Shown here: in pieces, positions 1-9,209 of the stretch
Numbering within the stretch: the first letter of the stretch is position 1
Layout of the letters: every line of letters starts with the position of its first letter
DNA from: Rhodobacter sp.
Lineage (GTDB): Bacteria > Pseudomonadota > Alphaproteobacteria > Rhodobacterales > Rhodobacteraceae
Length of the DNA stretch: 64,000 bases
Reading direction: 5' to 3'
NCBI GenBank assembly: GCA_030065095.1
Contig: JASJDP010000005.1
Location: 161,947-225,946 of the forward strand
Position numbers and translations under genes: made by a program
Notes under the pieces: model-generated
Database searches by the model: none
What the model was told of the DNA's origin: nothing
The model's input: only the letters and a program-made list of their open reading frames with translations

Positions 1-54
1 TCTTGATGGAACAGGGATCTGCCAGTTCTGGCCTGGAGCAGTCGTTGCCACCCA

Positions 55-130
55 GTCCCCGGCGCGAAATCAAGGGGTGCGGCTCATCACTTCACTGGCA
101 ACGACCGCCTCAGGCCAATGCCCACCTCCG
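55..130. repeat. dispersed intergenic repeat, partial copy 1
   Basis: This block shares the words GGCGCG, AATCAAGGGG, CGGCTCATCACTTCAC and GCCGCCT-like/AGGCCAA with the copy near 2317-2440, in the same order. It seems shortened in the middle. Bases 1-271 otherwise show no convincing gene; the region holds the repeat and the leader of the desaturase-like gene. Confidence 0.6.
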
Positions 131-271
131 TCTCGCCAGGCTTTGTCCTGCCTTTAGACCAACCCAGGGCCCCTGCGAACGCCCAGCCGAGCCCTCGATC
201 GCCTCGACTGTGCCGCATGCAATCCACCGGAACGTCTATCGCGCGCCGGACCCTCCGGCTATCATCCCGGC

Positions 272-1066
272 ATGGAAAACGAAGGGCTTATCCGGCTGGC
301 ATTCTTTATCGGGCTTTTCGCGGTCTTTGCTGCGCTGGAAGCTCTTCTTCCGAGGCGTGCTCGGGTGCAGCCAAGGCAGGGGCGTTGGCTGACCAACTGG
401 TCGCTGGTGGTGATCGACACCGCGATGCTGCGGCTCTTTGCGGTGGTGGCGCCGCTGTTGGCGATCGGTGCGGCGATGGATGCCGGACGGCTGGGTTGGG
501 GGCTGTTCAACCAACTGGCCCTTGCCGGATGGCTGGAACTGGTGCTGGCGGTCGCGATTCTGGATCTGGCGATCTGGGCTCAGCATGTGGCGATGCACAA
601 GGTGCCGGCCCTGTGGCGGTTGCACCGGGTGCACCACGCCGACCGCGATATGGATGTCACCACCGCAATCCGGTTCCATCCCATCGAAATCGCCGTGTCG
701 ATGGGACTCAAGATCGCGGTGGTCTATGTGCTGGGGCCGTCCGCGCTGGCGGTGCTGATCTTCGAGATTCTGCTGAACGGCACGGCGATGTTTTCGCATT
801 CCAACCTTTGGTTGCCCAAGCAGCTTGAGCGGGCCCTGCGCTGGGTGCTGGTGACGCCGGACATGCACCGTGTCCACCATTCGGTGAGCCGAGCCGAGCA
901 TGACAGCAATTACGGCTTCGCGCTGTCGGTCTGGGACCGGCTTTTCAGAACCTACACCGCCGAACCCGCAGGGGGACATCGGGACATGACGGTCGGTCTG
1001 CGCTGGCAGGATGACCGTCCCGCACGGCTGGGATGGGCGCTGCGGCTGCCCTTTGCGCCGTTGTGA
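272..1066 (+). CDS. sterol desaturase / fatty acid hydroxylase family membrane protein
   Basis: This 264-residue protein has the clustered histidines of the membrane di-iron hydroxylase family. HVAMH, then LHRVHH about ten residues later, then a C-terminal HRVHHS (positions roughly 110-125 and 197-203) would hold two irons. Hydrophobic stretches near residues 5-25, 45-65 and 85-105 fit membrane helices. The family uses O2 to hydroxylate or desaturate lipid-like substrates; the substrate here cannot be told. The next gene starts inside its stop codon, so the three genes 272-2213 are probably one transcript. The start ATG follows a non-coding leader. Family call is firm, substrate unknown. Confidence 0.88.
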   Translation: MENEGLIRLAFFIGLFAVFAALEALLPRRARVQPRQGRWLTNWSLVVIDTAMLRLFAVVAPLLAIGAAMDAGRLGWGLFNQLALAGWLELVLAVAILDLAIWAQHVAMHKVPALWRLHRVHHADRDMDVTTAIRFHPIEIAVSMGLKIAVVYVLGPSALAVLIFEILLNGTAMFSHSNLWLPKQLERALRWVLVTPDMHRVHHSVSRAEHDSNYGFALSVWDRLFRTYTAEPAGGHRDMTVGLRWQDDRPARLGWALRLPFAPL

Positions 1067-1713
1067 GCTACGATGCCGTGGCCGAGGCCGCAGGTGCGGC
1101 GCATCTGGAGATATTCGGTGCGTTCCACCCCGTACCGGCCGACGGCGCCCCCGACGGAACCGGGACGCTTGTCCTGCTTGGCCCGCGCGAGCCGGGATTC
1201 TGGGCGCATGTGTCGTCGTCCCCGGAAATTATCGACGGTGCGCCTGATCCGCTCGACCGCTGGTCGGCACGGGTGATCGGCGGCTTGGCGCGGGAGCTTG
1301 GGGCGCAGGCCCTCTACCCGTTCGGCGGCCCGCCCTACCAGCCGTTCATCGCGTGGGCCCTGCGGTCGGGCCGGGCCTGGCAATCGCCGGCCGGGCTAAT
1401 GGTGCATGACCGCGCCGGGCTGATGGTATCCTATCGCGGTGCGCTGGCGCTGCCGCAGCGGATGTCCTTGCCCGTCCTGGCGGAAAATCCCTGCGAGACA
1501 TGCGCCGACAAACCCTGCCTGACCGCCTGCCCCGTCTCGGCGCTGAGTGCGGGGGCCTACGACCTCGCCGCGTGCCACGGCCATCTCGATACACCTGCAG
1601 GACGCGACTGCCTGGACCGGGGATGCGCCGCGCGGCGGGTTTGTCCCGTGTCGCGGACCTATGGCAGGATGGAGGCGCAATCCGCATTCCACATGAGGGC
1701 TTTCCACCCATGA
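1063..1713 (+). CDS. 4Fe-4S ferredoxin-like protein
   Basis: Two cysteine clusters near the C terminus (CETCADKPCLTACP and, after about 30 residues, CLDRGCAARRVCP) resemble the double [4Fe-4S] arrangement of ferredoxin domains. The N-terminal ~140 residues match no catalytic family that I recognise, but the layout resembles uncharacterised alphaproteobacterial ferredoxin proteins. I chose GTG at 1063 because it gives a GTGA overlap with the upstream stop and a length (216 residues) that fits the homologues I recall. An ATG at 1033 would give a 34 bp overlap. It is coupled by an ATGA overlap to the phosphatase downstream. Role probably electron transfer or redox sensing; this is inference. Confidence 0.78.
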   Translation: MSYDAVAEAAGAAHLEIFGAFHPVPADGAPDGTGTLVLLGPREPGFWAHVSSSPEIIDGAPDPLDRWSARVIGGLARELGAQALYPFGGPPYQPFIAWALRSGRAWQSPAGLMVHDRAGLMVSYRGALALPQRMSLPVLAENPCETCADKPCLTACPVSALSAGAYDLAACHGHLDTPAGRDCLDRGCAARRVCPVSRTYGRMEAQSAFHMRAFHP

Positions 1714-2213
1714 CACTGCGCCTGATCCTGACCCGCCACGCGAAGTCGAGCTGGGACAGTCCGGTCCTTGGGGACCATGACCGGCCGCTGAACGCGCGCG
1801 GGCGCGAGTCGGCGGGCAAGACCGGCGCCTGGCTGGCGGAAAACGGCTATTGTCCCGCCGCGGTGCTTTCGTCGACGTCAGAGCGGACCCGCGAAACCTG
1901 GGCGTTGATGGCGCCCCATATCGGCGGCGCGCCGGAGGTGAGGTGGGACAAGGCGCTCTATCATGCCGGATCTCAGACACTGCTGGACGTTCTGCGCAAC
2001 GCGCCGCCTGTGCCCTGCGTACTGATGCTGGCCCACAATCCCGGCATCGGCGATTTCGCCGATCGCATCCTTGGCCGCTCGCCGGAGCACGCTCGGTTTC
2101 ACGACTATCCGACGGCGGCAACGACCGTCATCGACTTCGAAGTTTCGGCGTGGACGGAGGTGGATTGGCGCATGGGCACACCGACAGCGTTCGTTATTCC
2201 ACGGGAGATCTAA
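1710..2213 (+). CDS. histidine phosphatase family protein (SixA-like)
   Basis: A 167-residue cytoplasmic phosphatase of the branch-2-like short phosphoglycerate mutase/SixA group. The phosphohistidine motif LTRHAKS sits at residues 6-12 and the second catalytic histidine is in LAHNPGI near residue 110. Conserved arginines occur in SSTSERTRET. Known relatives remove phosphate from histidine of phosphotransfer proteins or from small molecules. The ATG at 1710 overlaps the upstream stop by 4 bp (ATGA), which decides the start; the frame is open further upstream to 1500 but that part overlaps the Fe-S gene. Substrate unknown. Confidence 0.88.
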   Translation: MTLRLILTRHAKSSWDSPVLGDHDRPLNARGRESAGKTGAWLAENGYCPAAVLSSTSERTRETWALMAPHIGGAPEVRWDKALYHAGSQTLLDVLRNAPPVPCVLMLAHNPGIGDFADRILGRSPEHARFHDYPTAATTVIDFEVSAWTEVDWRMGTPTAFVIPREI

Positions 2214-2316
2214 GGCCTAGGATCCGCGTTAAGGCGCTTATGCCCCCCGGTCTCGTCTTTGAGCGCGATGCGTCGTGAACGAAGTGCAAGATCGGTTTTC
2301 GGCCCGGGGGGGACAT

Positions 2317-2440
2317 TCGCTCCCAATCCCCGGCGCGGAATCAAGGGGCGGAGCCCCGCCGCGCCATCGCCGACCCGCGCCGAAGGGGAGGCGATGGCGC
2401 GGCTCATCACTTCACCGGCAATAGCCGCCTAAGGCCAAAG
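2317..2440. repeat. dispersed intergenic repeat, copy 2, palindromic
   Basis: The block from 2327 reads as the reverse complement of the right half of the copies at 28826 and 31820 (CGCGCCATCGCCGACCCGCG core), then continues with the CGGCTCATCACTTCAC tail shared with copy 1. The word GGCGATGGCGCGGC a few bases later can pair with the core, so a hairpin is likely. It fills much of the gene-free stretch 2214-2589, whose remainder holds only the promoter side of the molybdenum hydroxylase operon. Confidence 0.7.
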
Positions 2441-2589
2441 TCTGCCGCACCCGTAGTCCGTCGAAGATCATACCACCTGTTGGCAGCCCATTGCCGCAAC
2501 GTCACAAACCATGGGCCGGCGTTCCGTTTTGTCCGGCCTCTGTGTAGCCTGTGGTCATCTCACCGAATCAACCTGTGCAGGAGCCCGCG

Positions 2590-3048
2590 ATGCAACTGAC
2601 CGTAAACGGCACGACCCACGAGGTGGATGTCGAGGACGACATGCCGCTTCTCTGGGTGCTGCGTGACGAGCTGGGTATAACCGGCGTCAAATACGGCTGC
2701 GGTATCGCCCAATGCGGCGCCTGCACGGTCATCGTCGACGGCTATGCCGAACGGTCCTGCCAGATCGCCGCGGCGGATGTCGACGGCCCCGTCACCACCA
2801 TCGAAGGGCTTGGGACGCCCCAGACGCTGCACGCCGTGCAAGAGGCCTGGATCGAACATCAGGTCGCCCAGTGCGGGTATTGCCAGTCCGGCCAGATCAT
2901 GAACGCCGCGGCCTTCCTGGCCGAGACGCCGGATCCGGCGGATGACGAGATCGACGACGCCATGTCGGGCAATCTCTGCCGCTGCGGCACCTATCCCCGC
3001 ATCCGTGCTGCGGTGAAATCCGCCGCCACCAAGCTGAAGAGGGCCTGA
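2590..3048 (+). CDS. [2Fe-2S] subunit of molybdenum hydroxylase (isoquinoline 1-oxidoreductase alpha type)
   Basis: This 152-residue subunit carries two [2Fe-2S] clusters that move electrons from the molybdenum site. The plant-type motif [10 protein letters not shown] (Cys37, 42, 45) and the C-terminal pair QCGYCQSG and [10 protein letters not shown] are complete. It has no signal peptide and would be carried out through the twin-arginine signal of its partner, the gene 3 bp downstream. I chose ATG 2590 because a GGAG ribosome site lies just before it; an open frame reaches back to 2551 with no such support. Two-gene layout without an FAD subunit is typical of the isoquinoline oxidoreductase/periplasmic aldehyde dehydrogenase group. 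Confidence 0.92.
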   Translation: MQLTVNGTTHEVDVEDDMPLLWVLRDELGITGVKYGCGIAQCGACTVIVDGYAERSCQIAAADVDGPVTTIEGLGTPQTLHAVQEAWIEHQVAQCGYCQSGQIMNAAAFLAETPDPADDEIDDAMSGNLCRCGTYPRIRAAVKSAATKLKRA

Positions 3049-3051
3049 GCC

Positions 3052-5295
3052 ATGTCGCGTCTCGGCAAGATCGCCCGCCGCACGTTCCTGATCGGGTCCG
3101 CCGCCGTCGCCGGCGGCGTCGTGTTCGGCGTCTACGCCGCCCGCACGCCCCATCCCAACCCGCTGGCCGAAACGCTGGCCGACGGTGAAGCCAGCTTTAA
3201 CCCCTGGATCAAGATCGACGGCGAAAAGATCACACTGATCACACCGCATTCTGATGTCGGACAGGGCGTGCGCCACATGCAGGCGATGCTGATCGCCGAA
3301 GAGATGGACCTCGACCCCGGCCAGTTCACCACCGATTTCGGTGCCCCCGATCCGGCCTATTGGAACCGCGCCTTTTCCGAAGAGGGCGCGCCGTTCATGT
3401 CGCGCGACGAAAGCCGCGGGGCCGAAACCGCGCGTACGGTCGTGGGCTACGCCGTCAAGATGTTCGGGATCCAGGCCACCGGCGGGTCTACCGCCGTCGC
3501 CGACAGCTTCGACAAACTGCGCGAGGCCGGGGCCGTGGCGCGTGAAACGCTGAAACTCGCCGCCTCGCAGCGGACCGGCGTGCCCGTGGCCGAGCTGACG
3601 ACGGCCAGCGCCGCCGTTCGGCTGCCGGACGGCTCCGAGATCGCTTATACCGAGCTGGCCGCCGACGCTGCCACGCTCGACCCCGTCACTGACGTGACCC
3701 TGCGCGAACCCGCCGACTGGCGTCTGATCGGCAAGCCGCAGCAGCGGCTTGACATTGTCGGGAAATCCACCGGCACCGCCACCTATGGCATCGACCTGAA
3801 GATGGACGGCATGGTCCATGCATCGGTCCGTTTCAACCCGCGCCAGGGCGGTCCGCTGAACGGTTACGACGCCAGCGCGGCGGAAGCGATGCGCGGCGTC
3901 CAGCGAATCCTGCCGGTGACGAACGGCGTTGCGGTGATCGCCGACAATACCTGGCGCACCTTCCAGGCGCTCGACGCCATCGACTACGACTGGGGCCCGG
4001 CGCCCTATCCCCCCGAACAGGATGCCCATTGGGAGGTGCTGGCAAACTCATTCACCGACAATCGGCTCGACAGCGAGTGGCGCCACGAGGGCGACGTGCC
4101 CGCCGCCTTGGCAGGCGCCGAAACCATCGCGGCCGAATACCGCGCCCCTTATGTCGCCCATGCCCCGCTGGAGCCCCTGAACGCGCTGATCCTCGTTACC
4201 GAGAACCGCGTCGACATCTGGGCCGGCCACCAGATCCCGCGCACCGTCGAAGATATGGTTGCCGGCATCACCGGGCATGACGTGAAAAACGTGCATTTCC
4301 ACAACCAGTATGCGGGCGGCAGCTTTGGCCACCGGCTGGAATTCGAAAATATCCGCTACGCCGCCGAGATCGGCGCGCAGATGGTTGGCACGCCAGTCAA
4401 GCTGACGTTCCGCCGGGAGGAGGATTTCGCCCACGACTTCCCCCGCCAGATCGCCATGGCCCGCGGGGCAGGGGTGGTCACGGGCGGCAAGATCGGAACC
4501 TGCGATCTGTCGATCTGCTCGCCGTCGCCCATTGCCTCACAAATGCCGCGCGCGAACTTCCCCGCGCCGCCGGGGCCGGACATGCAGATCGTGGCGGGCG
4601 CCTGGAACATGCCCTACAAGATCGACAATCTGCGCGTGCGCGCCTATCGCGCCCCGGAACTGGCCCCGGTCAGCTCTTGGCGTTCGGTCGGCGCCAGCCA
4701 TGCCGGGTTCTTCGCCGAAAGCTTCGTCGACGAACTGATCCATGCGGCAGGTCAGGATCCGCTCGAGGCGCGGCTGGCGATGTGCGACTACGACATCGCC
4801 CGCAACGTGCTGGAAGCCGTGGCCGAAATGTCGAACTGGGGCACGGATCCGGGTGAAAACCGCGGCCGCGGCGTCGCCTTTGTCAGTTCATTCGGAACAC
4901 CTACGGCCGAGGTTGTCGAAGTCACCGCCGGAGAGGACGGTATCCGGATCGACAAGGTCTTCGTCGCCGCCGATGTGGGCACCGTCGTTGATCCGGTGAA
5001 TTTTGAAAATCATGTCCAGGGCGCGGTCGTCTGGGGCCTTGGCCACGCAATGAACTGCGAGATCACCTATTCCGACGGCATGGCCGAACAGTCGAACTAT
5101 GACTTGCACCCCGCGATGCGGCTTTATCAGTGCCCCGAGATCGCCGTACGGGCGCTGGAAAACCAGTCAAAGATTCGCGGCATCGGCGAACCCCCCGTAC
5201 CGCCGGCCGCATCGGCGCTGGCCAACGCGATCTTTGCCGCCACAGGCCAAAGGCTGCGCGAGATGCCGTTCAACAAATTCGTGGATTTCGTCTGA
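3052..5295 (+). CDS. molybdopterin-binding subunit of periplasmic molybdenum hydroxylase (isoquinoline 1-oxidoreductase beta type)
   Basis: The 747-residue large subunit binds the molybdopterin cytosine dinucleotide cofactor and oxidises an aldehyde or N-heterocycle with water as oxygen donor. A Tat signal lies at the N terminus (ARRTFLIGSAAVAGG). The glycine-rich QYAGGSFGHR segment and the C-terminal KIRGIGEPPVPP segment contain the expected cofactor contacts and the catalytic Glu. Its length suits this subfamily. It is cotranscribed with the small subunit (3 bp apart). The final acceptor, usually a c-type cytochrome, is not encoded beside it, unlike in the second molybdenum operon at 23620-28695. 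Substrate cannot be inferred. Confidence 0.92.
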   Translation: MSRLGKIARRTFLIGSAAVAGGVVFGVYAARTPHPNPLAETLADGEASFNPWIKIDGEKITLITPHSDVGQGVRHMQAMLIAEEMDLDPGQFTTDFGAPDPAYWNRAFSEEGAPFMSRDESRGAETARTVVGYAVKMFGIQATGGSTAVADSFDKLREAGAVARETLKLAASQRTGVPVAELTTASAAVRLPDGSEIAYTELAADAATLDPVTDVTLREPADWRLIGKPQQRLDIVGKSTGTATYGIDLKMDGMVHASVRFNPRQGGPLNGYDASAAEAMRGVQRILPVTNGVAVIADNTWRTFQALDAIDYDWGPAPYPPEQDAHWEVLANSFTDNRLDSEWRHEGDVPAALAGAETIAAEYRAPYVAHAPLEPLNALILVTENRVDIWAGHQIPRTVEDMVAGITGHDVKNVHFHNQYAGGSFGHRLEFENIRYAAEIGAQMVGTPVKLTFRREEDFAHDFPRQIAMARGAGVVTGGKIGTCDLSICSPSPIASQMPRANFPAPPGPDMQIVAGAWNMPYKIDNLRVRAYRAPELAPVSSWRSVGASHAGFFAESFVDELIHAAGQDPLEARLAMCDYDIARNVLEAVAEMSNWGTDPGENRGRGVAFVSSFGTPTAEVVEVTAGEDGIRIDKVFVAADVGTVVDPVNFENHVQGAVVWGLGHAMNCEITYSDGMAEQSNYDLHPAMRLYQCPEIAVRALENQSKIRGIGEPPVPPAASALANAIFAATGQRLREMPFNKFVDFV

Positions 5296-5335
5296 CGCGC
5301 AGCTGCGTCTGTCAGTGCCGCAGTCTTGCGCCGGA

Positions 5336-5530
5336 TCAGCGATTCCAGAACTTCAGGCGCTTCTTGAAGTTGGCGAAGTACCGGAACTGCGGAATATCCG
5401 GCGCGATATACGGGCGGCCGCCGGGCCCGGTGTCGCCCGTCGCAGGGATCCTTCCCGACCGCGGTATGGACCGGCTGACCCTGTCCAGGTAACGGGTAGA
5501 CATATCGTCGAAAATCGGTTGCGTGCTCAT
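5336..5530 (-). CDS. small hypothetical protein
   Basis: A 64-residue basic protein begins at ATG 5530 and ends KKRLKFWNR. It has no membrane segment and no motif I recognise. The frame is open upstream to 5689, but that extension is proline-rich and lies over a region with no coding look. It stands alone, convergent with the molybdenum hydroxylase operon, whose stop is 40 bp away. Whether it is translated is uncertain; the ordered mixture of charged and aromatic residues at the C terminus is the main argument for it. Confidence 0.42.
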   Translation of the reverse strand: MSTQPIFDDMSTRYLDRVSRSIPRSGRIPATGDTGPGGRPYIAPDIPQFRYFANFKKRLKFWNR

Positions 5531-5724
5531 GGCGGTTTGCTGCCCCACATTCCTAGTTAACCATGCGTTAATGAAGGATAAGGGCGGCGTTGTGCTGGCG
5601 GCGGGGCGATTGTGCGGATTGAATGGGCCAAAAAGAAGGCGGGCACCCGGGCGGCCTGGGTTTGCCAATGGTGCATTCCCATGCGACATCTGATCCGCAC
5701 CCCGCCCCCAGACAGGAGCCCGAC

Positions 5725-5808
5725 ATGCTAAGAGTTCTTCTTGCGGTCCTTGCGGTGACCATCAACCAGGCCGGGGGCACGATCACTCCGGCCGTCGACA
5801 TCCCCTGA
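5725..5808 (+). CDS. 27-residue hydrophobic leader peptide upstream of acpS
   Basis: An ATG at 5725 preceded by CAGGAG (6-8 bp spacing) opens a 27-codon frame beginning MLRVLLAVLAVTINQ and ending at a TGA that directly abuts the acpS ATG (TGAATGA). The first half is a short hydrophobic helix. The good ribosome site and the stop-start junction suggest that acpS is translated by coupling to this peptide. It may instead be a remnant of a longer gene, since pdxJ often precedes acpS in related genomes but is absent here. Too short to assign a function. Confidence 0.45.
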   Translation: MLRVLLAVLAVTINQAGGTITPAVDIP

Positions 5809-6210
5809 ATGATCCTCGGCATCGGCACCGACCTGGCGAATATCGACCGGATCGCGCGGACGCTGGACCGGTTCGGCGACCGTTTTCGCAATCGCGTCTT
5901 CACCGAAACCGAGCAGCGAAAGGCCGAACGGCGGCGCGACACGCCCGGCACCTACGCCAAGCGCTGGGCCGCGAAAGAGGCCTGCTCGAAGGCGCTCGGC
6001 ACCGGTCTGCGCATGGGGATCGCGTGGAAGGACATGGCGGTCACCAACCTGCGCACGGGCCAGCCGCAGATGCATGTCACCGGATGGGCCGCCGAGCGGC
6101 TGAAGGAGATGACGCCAGAGGGGTACGAGGCGGTAATTCACGTCACCCTCACCGACGACCACCCCTGGGCACAAGCGTTCGTCATCATCGAAGCACGCCC
6201 CGTCGCTTGA
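5809..6210 (+). CDS. acpS: holo-[acyl-carrier-protein] synthase
   Basis: AcpS transfers 4'-phosphopantetheine from CoA to acyl carrier protein, an essential step for fatty acid synthesis. The 133-residue length is usual. The Mg2+/CoA motif [12 protein letters not shown] is at residues 4-15, with the [11 protein letters not shown] block and the [14 protein letters not shown] motif near residue 50, both characteristic. It lies first in the acpS-lepB-rnc order common in alphaproteobacteria, 51 bp before lepB. Start ATG 5809 follows directly on the stop of a short upstream frame. Confidence 0.97.
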   Translation: MILGIGTDLANIDRIARTLDRFGDRFRNRVFTETEQRKAERRRDTPGTYAKRWAAKEACSKALGTGLRMGIAWKDMAVTNLRTGQPQMHVTGWAAERLKEMTPEGYEAVIHVTLTDDHPWAQAFVIIEARPVA

Positions 6211-6261
6211 CTTCATGGGGCCGTCCCCCCATGACACCGCGACATCAGCGCGAGGCAGGAC

Positions 6262-7053
6262 ATGAGCATGGCGGGCAAGGCGGAAAAGAAGGACGGCATT
6301 CTCGAGACGGTCAAGACGATCGTCTACGCGCTGCTGATCGCCGGCGTCTTCCGGACCCTGTTCTTTCAGCCGTTCTGGATACCCTCGGGATCGATGAAAG
6401 ATACCCTGCTGATCGGGGATTTCCTCTTTGTAAACAAGATGGCCTACGGCTATTCGCGCTATTCCTGCCCGTTCGCAATGTGTCCGTTTTCGGGGCGGAT
6501 TCTTCCGGGCGAACCGCAGCGGGGCGACGTCGTCGTGTTCCGTCATCCGGTCACCGGCAGCGACTTTATCAAGCGTGTGGTCGGATTGCCCGGCGACAAG
6601 GTGCAGGTGCAGAACGGCGTGCTGTTCATCAACGGGCAGGAGGCCCGGCAGGATCCGGCCGACCCCTTCGAGGAAACCTTTGAAAAGCAGGGCCCGGTCG
6701 GCAGCTTTCCGCAGTGTTCCAACGGCGGCGTGGGTCTGGGCGGCACCTGCGTCAAAGAGCGCTTTACCGAAACGCTGCCCGGCGGGCCCAGCCACTCGAT
6801 CCTGAATATCCGCCCCACGCGGCTCGACGACACGCCCGTCTATACCGTGCCCGCAGACCAGTTCTTCTTCATGGGCGACAACCGCGACAACTCGACCGAC
6901 AGCCGCGTGCCGCAGTCGGCGCTGGGCGTCGGGTTCGTGCCGTTCGAAAACCTGATCGGCCGCGCCGACCGCATCATGTTCTCGTCCGCGGGCCGGTCGA
7001 TGCTGTTTTTCTGGACCTGGCGCGGCGACCGGTTCTTCAAGGCGATCGATTGA
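6262..7053 (+). CDS. lepB: signal peptidase I
   Basis: Signal peptidase I removes signal peptides from secreted proteins at the outer face of the inner membrane. One N-terminal membrane helix (about residues 18-36) is followed by the catalytic serine in [10 protein letters not shown] (Ser44) and the general-base lysine in [12 protein letters not shown] (Lys104). The [11 protein letters not shown] box near residue 210 completes the family signature. At 263 residues it is of the usual alphaproteobacterial length. Four cysteines occur (CPFAMC and two later), so periplasmic disulfides are possible. Its stop overlaps the rnc start. Confidence 0.97.
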   Translation: MSMAGKAEKKDGILETVKTIVYALLIAGVFRTLFFQPFWIPSGSMKDTLLIGDFLFVNKMAYGYSRYSCPFAMCPFSGRILPGEPQRGDVVVFRHPVTGSDFIKRVVGLPGDKVQVQNGVLFINGQEARQDPADPFEETFEKQGPVGSFPQCSNGGVGLGGTCVKERFTETLPGGPSHSILNIRPTRLDDTPVYTVPADQFFFMGDNRDNSTDSRVPQSALGVGFVPFENLIGRADRIMFSSAGRSMLFFWTWRGDRFFKAID

Positions 7054-7733
7054 AGCTGTCTGCCGACCAGACCGCCTTTGCCGATCGTCTCGGGCATAGC
7101 TTCGCCAACCCCGAGCTCTTGCAGCGCGCGCTGACCCATGGATCGATGTCCTCGCCCACCCGGCCCGATAATCAGCGGCTGGAATTCCTGGGCGACCGGG
7201 TGCTGGGCCTGGTGATGGCAGAGGCGTTGCTGAGCCTTGATCCGGGTGCCAACGAAGGGCAGCTCGCGCCCCGCTTCAATGCGCTCGTGCGCAAGGAAGC
7301 CTGTGCCGCCGTCGCGCAGCACCTGCAGCTGGGCGACGTTCTGCGTCTTGGCCGGTCCGAGACGATGTCAGGCGGCCGCCGCAAACAGGCGCTGCTTGGC
7401 GATGCGATGGAGGCGGTGATCGCCGCCGTTTATCTCGATGCCGGGTTCGAGGCCGCCCGGCGCGTGATCCTGATGGCCTGGGGTGACCGGATAGAAAAGG
7501 TCGAAGACGACGCCCGCGACGCCAAAACGGCCCTGCAGGAATGGGCACAGGCCCAGGGCCAGCCGGTGCCAAGCTATACCGAAACTGCCCGCAAGGGCCC
7601 GGACCATGCGCCTGTCTTCACCATCGAGGCGCGGCTGTCGGGGGGCGAGGCGGCGCAAGGAACCGCAAAGTCCAAACGGCAGGCGGAACAGGCGGCGGCA
7701 AAGGCGCTGCTGGAAAAGGTCGCGCGGATCTGA
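7050..7733 (+). CDS. rnc: ribonuclease III
   Basis: RNase III cuts double-stranded RNA, including rRNA precursors. The signature [16 protein letters not shown] lies near residues 43-58, a second acidic metal site in [16 protein letters not shown] near 115, and a C-terminal double-stranded-RNA-binding domain covers about residues 150-225 (TALQEWAQ to AAKALLEK). I chose TTG 7050, which overlaps the lepB stop by 4 bp and gives 227 residues; no ATG is near, and the frame upstream overlaps lepB. The usual neighbours era and recO do not follow; a convergent Hint protein does. Confidence 0.95.
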   Translation: MKLSADQTAFADRLGHSFANPELLQRALTHGSMSSPTRPDNQRLEFLGDRVLGLVMAEALLSLDPGANEGQLAPRFNALVRKEACAAVAQHLQLGDVLRLGRSETMSGGRRKQALLGDAMEAVIAAVYLDAGFEAARRVILMAWGDRIEKVEDDARDAKTALQEWAQAQGQPVPSYTETARKGPDHAPVFTIEARLSGGEAAQGTAKSKRQAEQAAAKALLEKVARI

Positions 7734-7772
7734 CGCGGCCGGCGCAATTTCGGATTCAACGCGCGCTTGCCG

Positions 7773-8870
7773 TCAGGCCGGTCGGTGCACGAATAATGCG
7801 TCCGCAAGGTCCCGCCGGGTCAGATAGGGACGCACCGGTTTGCCAAAGCTTTCCGCCGGATCGCGCCGCTGCGCCCATGTCTCGATCAAGTCCGGGAACA
7901 GCGAGACCAGCTCGAACAACGGTCCGCAGCCGAGTGCACGCAATGCCAACGGGCCCGGGTAGAAGGATTCCGATGGCGCGCCCTCGGCCAGCACCAGTTC
8001 GTGGCGGTCGAGCATGATGTGCAGGTAAGTGACCGGCCTGCGGCCCCTTTCGACCCAGGCGACCTCCGGACCCAGGACCTCTGCGGCATGCTTAGCCCGG
8101 ATCAGCCGTTCGCCCCGGACCGTCCGCACAAGCAGCCCGTGTTGCGGCGATACCTGCATACGCCGTGCATTGCCGAACGCCCCCATTTCCAGGGTCACCG
8201 GGCAAAGCTGCGGGGCATGTGCCAGCATCCCTTCCGTCAGCCTCCTGCAGCCGACCCAGCGCACGCGCTGATACCCATGGTCGAGCGTCAGCACCTCGTC
8301 GCCTGGACGAATCCGCTCGACGGCCGTGTCACCTCTCAGCGTTGCGATGCGGGTCCCCGGAGTGAAACAGGTCACATAGTTCGATGCGTACCGGTCCGGC
8401 TGCAGCCCGTAGCCTTCGCCGCCCGCCCCGTAGATCGGCGTGCCGAGTGTCAGCGACCGGATCGCCCCGGCTTCCATCGCCGCCTGATTGGCATTGTAGG
8501 TTTGTGACGGCACCCAGTAGGTGTTCCCGGCGGTGTCCTGGACAATCGCGGCGGTGACGATCGCCGTCGTGCCGTCGATATAGGTAATCGTGGCGTTGTA
8601 CGCCATGCCCATGTCATAGATCTGGTCCGCGCCGCCATCGATGCTGAACGTGTCGGTGGTGAAATCGTGATCGTAGGAATCGGCGTTGTCGCCGCCGCCC
8701 CAACCGGTCGTACCGGGGGAAAACGCCTGGATGTAATTGGCCAGCGCATCCCCGGAGCTTCCGAATGTCAGTCCCTGAAGTGCGGTCGCATTCTCGGCGA
8801 AATGGTCGCCTTCGACCGTGTCCATGATGGGCTGGACGCCCAGGTAGAAGACGTCGAACGTCGTCGGCAT
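7773..8870 (-). CDS. Hint-domain (Hedgehog/intein) protein
   Basis: The 365-residue protein has an N-terminal beta-rich region (to about residue 160) and a C-terminal Hint module beginning at CFTPGTRIATLRG, with RIRPGDEVLTLDHG and the histidine block VSPQHGLLVR. In known Hint proteins the first Cys performs an N-S acyl shift that cleaves or modifies the protein. Such proteins, often extracellular in roseobacters, have unknown roles. I chose ATG 8870 because MPTTFDVFYLG resembles the start of relatives; ATG 8912 is possible, and neither has a clear ribosome site. It is a monocistronic gene that converges on rnc. Confidence 0.85.
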   Translation of the reverse strand: MPTTFDVFYLGVQPIMDTVEGDHFAENATALQGLTFGSSGDALANYIQAFSPGTTGWGGGDNADSYDHDFTTDTFSIDGGADQIYDMGMAYNATITYIDGTTAIVTAAIVQDTAGNTYWVPSQTYNANQAAMEAGAIRSLTLGTPIYGAGGEGYGLQPDRYASNYVTCFTPGTRIATLRGDTAVERIRPGDEVLTLDHGYQRVRWVGCRRLTEGMLAHAPQLCPVTLEMGAFGNARRMQVSPQHGLLVRTVRGERLIRAKHAAEVLGPEVAWVERGRRPVTYLHIMLDRHELVLAEGAPSESFYPGPLALRALGCGPLFELVSLFPDLIETWAQRRDPAESFGKPVRPYLTRRDLADALFVHRPA

Positions 8871-9096
8871 GTCAAATGCTACCCGCGGCAGTGCGACCGC
8901 AACGGCCCGCATATTCGCCGCCGGACAGGTGCCGCGCGATTGGGGTCGGGGCCGTAGAAGGGACAGGCATTCGTTCGCTCGATGTTTCGGAAACGGACAC
9001 TACCCGTCCACTATGGCAGGATCGGTGTGAATTTCTGATTAACCGGTGCCGGCGGCTCGGGCGCACCGGAGCGCGATGGGTTCTGGGTGCGTTGCC

Positions 9097-9179
9097 GGGT
9101 CGGCGATGGCGCGGCGGCCTTCGGCCTTGATCCCGCGCCGGAAGATTCGTTGCGACTTGCAATCTCGGACCAAAATCGA
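9097..9179. repeat. dispersed intergenic repeat, copy 3 (right half)
   Basis: Reads in the same direction as the copies at 28826 and 31820 and matches their right half: GGGTCGGCGATGGCGCGGCG, GGCCTTGAT-CCGCGCC and a downstream GACCAAAATC. The inner stem GCGGCCTTCGGCC also folds on itself. The gene-free stretch 8871-9209 contains this element, no recognisable gene, and lies between two minus-strand genes. Confidence 0.65.
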
Positions 9180-9209
9180 ACCCGCGCTTCGCTTACAACG
9201 CATCGGGCT

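Noticed and set aside
2560..4029. 489-codon minus-strand frame opposite the first molybdenum hydroxylase
   Set aside because: The plus-strand genes have complete cofactor motifs; the minus frame has none and no ribosome site.
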